Assembly (NCBI RefSeq): GCF_030272895.1
Contig: NZ_JALRNF010000069.1
Coordinates: forward strand, 1-14,529
DNA from: Pseudomonas sp. BGr12
GTDB taxonomy: Bacteria; Pseudomonadota; Gammaproteobacteria; Pseudomonadales; Pseudomonadaceae
DNA length: 14,529 nucleotides
Direction: 5' to 3'
The position numbers and the translations under genes are program-made. This document shows, one piece after another, positions 6,774-13,100 of this stretch (position 1 is its first letter; every line of letters begins with the position of its first letter). Under the pieces are notes generated by a model. It saw only the letters and a list, made by a program, of their open reading frames with translations. It was not told the origin of the DNA and did not search any database.

Positions 6774-8321
6774 ATGCCCATTCATCCGCAAGACATTCGC
6801 TCTGTTGTCCTGGACGACGCCAAGCCGTCCATCGAAGCCTTTATCGCGGTGGCCCGCTATGGCGCGAAGGTGAGTTTTTCCGACGCCTACCGCGCCCGGG
6901 TCGGCCGCTCGCGCCGGCTGGTCGAGCGCTTTCTCGACGAGAACCGCCTGGTCTACGGCGTGACCACCGGTTTTGGCGACAACGTCCGCCATGTCATCTC
7001 GCCCGAAGACGCCCAGACCCTGCAGGTCAACATCGTCCGTTCCCACGCCGTGTCGGTGGGCGAGCCGCTGAACCGCGAGCAGGTCCGCGCCGTGCAGTTG
7101 ATGATCCTGGTCAGCCTGGGCAAGGGCTTCTCCGGGGTGCGCATGGAACTGCTCGAACAGATCGCCGGCCTGCTCAACAACGACGTGGTGCCGTTCGCTC
7201 CCGGCGAGGGCTCGGTGGGCTACCTGGGCCCTGAAGGCCACCTGGCGCTGGTGCTGATCGGCGAGGGCAAGGCCAGCGTCGCTGGCGGCGAGTGGATCGA
7301 TGGCGCCAGTGCACTGCGCCAGGTCGGCATGCAGCCGATCACCCTGCAGTGCAAGGAAGGCCTGGCCATGCTCAACGGCACCACCTCGGTCACCGCCATC
7401 GCCACCCTGGCCCAGTACAACGCCAACCAGGCGGCCCGGGTCGCGGACGTTGCCGCGGCCCTGTCGCTGGAAGTGCTCAAGGGCACCATCCGCGCCTTCG
7501 ATGCCCGCTACCACTCGGTCAAGGCCCATGCCGAGCAGGCGCAGACCGCGCGTACCATCAAGCGTCTGCTGAACGACAGTCAATTGATCGAAGACAACAT
7601 CGACTACCGTCTGCAGGACACTTACAGCCTGCGCGCCATCCCACAGGTACACGGCGCCTCGAAGCAGTTCATTGCCTACGCCCAGGCCTGCATCGACAAC
7701 GAGATCGGCTCGTCCGGCGACAACCCGGTGATCTACCCACTGAGCGACGAGGACGGCATCGCCATCTCCGGTGCCAACTTCGACGGCTCGTACATCGGCA
7801 TGGCCGCCGACACCCTGTGCAACGCCATGACCAACCTGGCGAAGATCTCCGAGCGGCGCACCGATCGCATGGTCAACTCGCACTTCAGCGAAATGCCGGC
7901 GTTCCTGGTGCGCAACCCCGGGCTGAACAACGGCTACATGATCATCCAGTACACCGCAGCCGGCCTGCTCGGCGAGATGAAGGTGCTGTCCCATCCTTCG
8001 ACCATCGACAGCGTGTCCACTTGCGGCAACCAGGAAGACCCGGTGAGCTTTGCCTTCAACGCGGCCATGAAGGCCTACCAGGTCTCGCGCAAGCTGGAGT
8101 CGGTGCTGGCCATCGAGCTGCTGGTCGGCTGCCAGGCCCTGGACTTCCACGAGGTGGACAAGGCCTCCAGTGCCACCCGCGCGCTGTACCAACTGGTGCG
8201 CAGCCGCGTGCCGGTGGCCGATGAAGACCGTGCCTTCTATCCCGACATCATCGCGGTCACCGAGCAACTGCGCTCGGGCCAGGTGCTGGCCACCGTCGAC
8301 CAGGTGCTGGCCAATCAGTGA
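6774..8321 (+). CDS. Histidine ammonia-lyase-fold enzyme lacking the MIO triad, ergothionase-like
   Basis: A 515-residue member of the HAL/PAL superfamily, normal length. Conserved framework: Y61 in YGVTTGFG, SH at 90-91 (the Ser-His pair typical of histidine lyases), EGLAMLNGT near 195-203, QDTYSLR at 281-287, SGDNP, SGANFDGS, SERR, and NQED at 419-422. The diagnostic GSVGASGDLAPLAH is missing. Residues 146-156 read GSVGYLGPEGH, so Ala-Ser-Gly, which cyclises into the MIO electrophile, cannot form, and about three residues are deleted. Ergothionase, a MIO-independent HAL relative that removes trimethylamine, is the closest precedent I know. I infer elimination from a betaine-type aromatic amino acid, possibly hercynine or ergothioneine. 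A catalytically dead homologue is the alternative, but the retained active-site residues argue against it. The ATG at 6774 follows a GAGAGAG run; upstream in-frame codons lack family similarity. Confidence 0.85.
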   Translation: MPIHPQDIRSVVLDDAKPSIEAFIAVARYGAKVSFSDAYRARVGRSRRLVERFLDENRLVYGVTTGFGDNVRHVISPEDAQTLQVNIVRSHAVSVGEPLNREQVRAVQLMILVSLGKGFSGVRMELLEQIAGLLNNDVVPFAPGEGSVGYLGPEGHLALVLIGEGKASVAGGEWIDGASALRQVGMQPITLQCKEGLAMLNGTTSVTAIATLAQYNANQAARVADVAAALSLEVLKGTIRAFDARYHSVKAHAEQAQTARTIKRLLNDSQLIEDNIDYRLQDTYSLRAIPQVHGASKQFIAYAQACIDNEIGSSGDNPVIYPLSDEDGIAISGANFDGSYIGMAADTLCNAMTNLAKISERRTDRMVNSHFSEMPAFLVRNPGLNNGYMIIQYTAAGLLGEMKVLSHPSTIDSVSTCGNQEDPVSFAFNAAMKAYQVSRKLESVLAIELLVGCQALDFHEVDKASSATRALYQLVRSRVPVADEDRAFYPDIIAVTEQLRSGQVLATVDQVLANQ

Positions 8322-8329
8322 ATGTGTCG

Positions 8330-10033
8330 TCAGGGGGAGGTGAGGGCTTGCGGCAGGTCAAGCTCAAGGCGCCAGGCCAGCGCTTCGCCATCCCCGCTGG
8401 CGACCGTCTGTGCGCTGGCCTGCAGCAGCAGTAACAGCCGCTGCAGGCTGGCATGGGCCCATTGCGCCGACGCATCGGCGAGGTCCGGCTCATGCCAGGG
8501 TGACAGTTCAAGGCACAGGCGCAGCAAGCCGCGTGGCTGCAGGTTGGTGGTCAACCGCAGGCTGATCCGGGGTGGCAGCGTGCCCAGGCGCAGGTAGCCG
8601 AACAGGCTCTCGAGCAACTGACGATAGTGGCGGGCATCGATCCAGGCGCTTTTCAGCGTGTGCAGGGCGGGCCCCAGGTCCAGCTGGCAGCCCTTGGCCT
8701 CCAGGTGCTGGCGCAAGGGGACAAGAATCCTTTCGGTCAGGGTACCGAGGTGGTGCGCCTCGGTAATGGTCTCTTGCCGGTGGGCATCCAGTGCCCACAA
8801 CTCGTCGACCCTGACCAGGCATTGGCGCATGCTGTCGATCTGCCCTACCAACTGCTGCGCGCCCGCGCCATCGAGGCTTTGTTGCATGACCGCCAGCAGT
8901 GCCTGCAGCTCCTGGCTGATGGCGGCCAGGGTCGAGCTTTTCAGATGACTTTCGAAGCGTGCCTCGGCGCCTTCGTGACGCAATCTGGCCAGCATGCTGT
9001 CGCGCTCGGTGAGGTCACGCATGCCGCCGAGCATGGCCACCAGTTGCCCGGCCTCGTCGCGAAAGGGCGTACACCAGCCATACATGGCAGTCGGCACCCC
9101 CAGGTACTCGACGACCGCTTCGAAAATCACGGGTTCTTCCTGGCGCACTGATTGCTTGAAGCGCATCTGCGAGCGTACACGCACGTGTGGCGGCAACCAC
9201 TTGGCTTGCTCCAGCGTGGTGCCACGAATGACTTCGAAGCTTTCGCCGACCAATGCCAGGTAGCGGCGGTTGCACATCAACAGCCGGCCTTCCAGGTCGC
9301 GTACGAACATCGGGTAGGGCGCCGCATCGAGCAGCCCGCGCAGCAGGCCGTATTCACGCAGCAATTGGGGATCGGTGGGCGCCCCCAACGTGCGGGCACC
9401 ATCCTCGCCGGCCACCAGGCCGTGGCTGCGGGCTACTTCCAGCAACTGGAAGTCGTTGCCGACATTGAGCTTCTGGTGCAGGCGGGCCTTGTAGGTGCTG
9501 ACAGTCTTGTAGCTCAGGCTCAACTGCTCGGCGATGTCCTTGTTGTTCAGGCCCTGGCTCAGCATCTGCAACACCGTGAGCTCGCGCCCGGACAGCTGGG
9601 CCAGCTCGCTGTCGACTTCGCTGCGCGGGCCCTGGGCCTCCTGGCGGGTGGCTTCGCGGGGGAAGTAGCTGCGCCCGTGGCTGACCGCCTGCACGGCTCG
9701 CTCGAGTTCGGCGACCGCATCGGTCTTGCAGACATAGGCGTCGGCGCCGGCCTGCAGCGAGCGGGCGGCGTACAGGCCGGCTTCCTGGACGCTGTAGACC
9801 AGCAACTTGAGCCCTGCATGGCTGGCCCGCAGCCGACGCAGCAGGTCCAGGCCGCCCAGGCGCGGCACCAGCAGTTCGAGGATCACCAGTTCCGGGTGCA
9901 GCTGGCGGCATTGCAGCAAGGCGTCCTGGCCATTGTCGACCTCGGCCAGGACCTGATGGCCCGCACGTTCGAGCACGGCGCGCAGGCCGTCGCGAACGAT
10001 AGGCAGCTGATCCACGACCAGCACGGTGCTCAT
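8330..10033 (-). CDS. Atypical regulator: degenerate receiver - LuxR HTH - PAS - pseudo-histidine-kinase
   Basis: A 567-residue regulator. Residues 1-118 are a CheY-like receiver (VLVVDQLPIVRDG, S81, K103), but the phospho-acceptor position reads VILELLVP, giving E53 instead of Asp, and the second acidic residue of the pair is Q9. Residues 143-206 are a LuxR/GerE HTH (LSGRELTVLQML, NKDIAEQLSLSYKTVSTYKARL). Residues 228-345 form a PAS domain. Residues 360-567 resemble a histidine kinase core in which the H-box reads AISQELQALL with Q374 for the phospho-His. No N-box, DxGxG or GxGLG motif is recognisable. The ATG at 10033 has GGGAC upstream; an in-frame ATG at 10129 would add 32 residues unlike a receiver. 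It is divergent from the autotransporter gene and probably controls it. It converges on the lyase gene with 8 bases between stop codons. Confidence 0.87.
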   Translation of the reverse strand: MSTVLVVDQLPIVRDGLRAVLERAGHQVLAEVDNGQDALLQCRQLHPELVILELLVPRLGGLDLLRRLRASHAGLKLLVYSVQEAGLYAARSLQAGADAYVCKTDAVAELERAVQAVSHGRSYFPREATRQEAQGPRSEVDSELAQLSGRELTVLQMLSQGLNNKDIAEQLSLSYKTVSTYKARLHQKLNVGNDFQLLEVARSHGLVAGEDGARTLGAPTDPQLLREYGLLRGLLDAAPYPMFVRDLEGRLLMCNRRYLALVGESFEVIRGTTLEQAKWLPPHVRVRSQMRFKQSVRQEEPVIFEAVVEYLGVPTAMYGWCTPFRDEAGQLVAMLGGMRDLTERDSMLARLRHEGAEARFESHLKSSTLAAISQELQALLAVMQQSLDGAGAQQLVGQIDSMRQCLVRVDELWALDAHRQETITEAHHLGTLTERILVPLRQHLEAKGCQLDLGPALHTLKSAWIDARHYRQLLESLFGYLRLGTLPPRISLRLTTNLQPRGLLRLCLELSPWHEPDLADASAQWAHASLQRLLLLLQASAQTVASGDGEALAWRLELDLPQALTSP

Positions 10034-10191
10034 GGGCGTGTCCCGTTGCGTCCCTTTCCGTCCCCAAGCATAGACCAGGGGCCCGGGACGGGAATCACTC
10101 CTACAAGCGGGTGCAAGTTGCTCCGACATTCACGGTAAGCCCCCGCGCGCAGACTGCAGGCACTCCACTTCCAGTGCCTGCGAGGCCCTCC
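10034..10191. promoter_or_regulatory. Divergent promoter region between pseudo-kinase regulator and autotransporter
   Basis: This 158-base gap between two divergent start codons must contain both promoters. Visible elements are the odd palindrome GCAAGTTGC at 10113-10121, a possible site for a LuxR-type HTH protein, and the 9-bp hairpin at 10156-10181 next to the autotransporter ribosome site. No convincing sigma-70 -35/-10 pair stands out. Control of both genes by the LuxR-type regulator is inferred from arrangement. Confidence 0.5.
10156..10185 (+). promoter_or_regulatory. Hairpin abutting the autotransporter Shine-Dalgarno
   Basis: GCAGGCACT (10156-10164) and AGTGCCTGC (10173-10181) form a perfect 9-bp stem with loop CCACTTCC. 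The right arm ends exactly at GAGG (10182-10185), the ribosome site six bases before the ATG at 10192. Such a stem could limit ribosome access or serve as a protein or small-RNA target. It could instead be a DNA operator. The symmetry is seen directly; the role is inferred. Confidence 0.55.
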
Positions 10192-13100
10192 ATGAACAGT
10201 TTCAAACGCATTCCCGCCCCTCATCCGAAGTTCCAGCGCACCTGCCTGGGCCGCACCATCGGCCTGCTGCTGGCCGGGGTGTTCAGCCTCAATGCCCTGG
10301 AGGCCGAGGCTGAGAACAACGCGGTCGACCCACCCGCTGAAGATTTCGACCCGCCCTCGACAGCGGCGGCCATCGTTGCGCCGTCTTACCTGGACGTCGC
10401 CCTGCAGGCCAGCACAGACGCCCCACGGGTGTTCGCCAGCCGCCTGCTGGGGGCGCCGGCGCCGATCATCGTCAATAGCGCCGACGGCATCGGCATTGCC
10501 AGCGCCGGCGCCCATGTCGACGCCAGCGTCAACCTGGGTGCGGCCCGCACCATCGGCGTGCTGGCCCAGGCGGGCAGCAGCGTGGGCTTCGAGCGCGGCA
10601 GCGTCAGCTCCAGCGCCTTGACCGCCACCAACGCCAGTGGCCAGACCGGCCTGCTGGCACGTGACAACAGTCAACTGAGCGGCACCGGGGTGAGCGTCAG
10701 CCTGGTGCCCAAGGCCAGCAACGGCACCGCCGTGACCGCCAGCAACCTGATCGGTGTTGCGGCCAGGACCGGCGGCCAGGTCAGCCTGCACGACAGCACA
10801 GTCACCCTGGGCGGTGGCGTCAACGGCCTGAGCAACCATGGCCTGGTGGCCAGTGGCGCCGGCAGCAGCATCGACTTTGCCGGTGGCAGCGTCAGTACTC
10901 TGTCCAAGGGCTCGATCGGCGCACTGGCCGAGGCCGGTGGCCATATCAGCCTGAGCCAGGGCAGTGCCATCAGCGTGACCGGCGCCAGCAGTTCCACCAC
11001 CGCCAGTCATGGCCTTAAGGCCACAGGCAGTGGCAGCCGGATCGATGCCAGCGATATCAGCGTGGCCAGCAGCGGCGTTGCGGCCAGCGGTGCGCGGGCC
11101 GAGGATAGCGCGCACATCCAGCTCGATCGCAGCACCTTCACCAGCACCGGCGCCGCCACCAGTACCAGCAGCACCGCGGTGCTGCATGCCCAGGGCGGTG
11201 CCAGCATTGCCGCCGACGCGGTGCAGGCCGGCGCCACTGGCAACTACGTGGGCGGCGTACGTGCCGAAGGCAGCGACAGCCGGATCAGTTTCAGTAATGG
11301 CAGCCTGGAGGTGAAAGGCGCCGGCAGCGCCACCGACTACGCCTCGGCCGCGCGGGCCATGAACGGCGGGGCGATCAGCATCGAGGGCAGTGAGTTGTCG
11401 TCCCAGGGCACCTACAGCCACGGTGTTTCCGTCGAGGGCAGCGGCTCCCGGGCCGATGTCGACAGCAGCCGCATCGATGTCACCGGCAACCGTGCCCATG
11501 GCGTCTACGTCACCGCAGGTGCCAGCGCCGGGGTCAGCGACAGCCATATCAGCCTCGGTGCCGTCGCCGGTGCCGCCGGTCCCTGGGGCGTCGGTGCGCT
11601 GGTGGAGGGCAGTGGCTCGCACCTGCAACTGGACGACAGCGAAGTGCGCACCACCCAGAAAACCAGCTTTGGCGTACGGGCCCTTGCTGGCGCCCAGCTG
11701 ACGATCAACAACGGCCTGATCGACACCCAGGGCAACTATTCGACGGGCCTGAGCGCCGGCAGCGCCACGGTGCTGGCGCGCAACCTGACGGTGCACACCT
11801 CGGGCAACGACAACGCCATGGGCGTGCTGGCCGACGCCGGTTCCACCATCGACCTGTTCGGCGGTTCGGTCACCACCACCGGCAATGGCTCGCCGGTGCC
11901 GTCCAACCTGACCTTTCCCCATGCCCTGGCGTCGCGCAATGCCGGCGCCCAGCTCAACGTTCACGGCACCAGTGTGCTGACCACCGGCAGCCAGGCCTAC
12001 GGCGCGGCAGTGGACGACGGCGGCAGCATGCTGCTGGACGGTGTGTCGCTCCAGACCCAAGGGCAATACGCCATTGGCCTGTACGCCGGCATCGGCACCC
12101 TCAAGCCCGGCCAGGTGAGCCTGGTCGCCCGTAACGTCAGTGTCGAGACCTTGGGCGACCAGGCCGCCGGCGCCCTGGTCAGCCGCCGCTACCAGGCACC
12201 TGAAGCAACCCTGGAGCTGATCGACTCGACACTGACCACCCACGGCCAACTGTCCCACGGCCTGCAGGCGGAATCCGGCGCACGACTGAGTGCCAGCAAC
12301 AGCGCGGTCAACACCCTGGGCACCGCCGCCCTGGGCGCCCTGGCCAACAACCGTGCCAGCGTCCTGCTCGACGGCGTCGGGGTGAACACCGCCGGCGACC
12401 TGGCCCATGCCGCCGTGGCCAAGAACGGCGGCGAGCTGCAGGCTGGTTCCAGCGTCATCAACGCCAGCGGCGGCCAGGCTTCGGCCCTGTACGTACAAGG
12501 CACCGAGGCCCTGGTGGGCAAGGCGCTCGTCGACAACAGCGTACTGCGCAACCGTGATGGCGCCACCATCGCCAGCGCCGGCGTGGCGGACATTAGCCTG
12601 GTCGACACCATCGTCGGTGGCAGCGGCCAGTGGCTGAACGTGGACAGCGCGGTGGCCAGCGATGGCAGCAGCATCCCCGATATGGGCACCGGCCAGTGGC
12701 AAGGGGTCGGCAACTCGCTGGCCGCCACCGGCCGGGCCACCCTCGACGTTTCCGGCTCGGTGCTCAGTGGCTCGGCACACACCGCCGAGGGCAGCAGCTC
12801 CACGGTGAGCCTGCATGACGCCAGCCTGTGGAACCTGACCGGCGAATCGAACCTTGGCAGTCTGAGCAACGACGCCAGCCTGATCGACTTCAGTGCGCCC
12901 CTGGGTGGCAACTTCAAGCACCTCACGGTCAACGACTACCATGGCGCCAACGGCACCCTGGCCCTGAACACCTACCTGTACAGCGACGGCTCGCCGTCGG
13001 ACAAACTGGTGGTGGACGGTGGCAAGGCCGACGGCAGCAGCAACCTGTTGATCCGCAACGCCGGCGGCCCCGGCGCCCTGACCCAGGGCAACGGCATCCT

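Noticed and set aside
6717..8267. Minus-strand open frame of 516 codons opposite the lyase
   Set aside because: Antisense shadow caused by codon bias; no recognisable motif, while the plus strand has dense HAL-family signatures.
6774..8321. Naming the lyase hutH (histidine ammonia-lyase)
   Set aside because: The MIO-forming triad is absent and no other hut gene is adjacent, so true histidine deamination is doubtful.
10034..10129. Upstream ATG at 10129 for the regulator
   Set aside because: It would add 32 residues before a receiver domain that normally begins at its first beta strand; the ATG at 10033 gives the expected MSTVLVVD start.
10111..10191. GTG start at 10111 for the autotransporter
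   Set aside because: The added 27 residues disturb the signal peptide and include the hairpin sequence; ATG at 10192 has a proper ribosome site.
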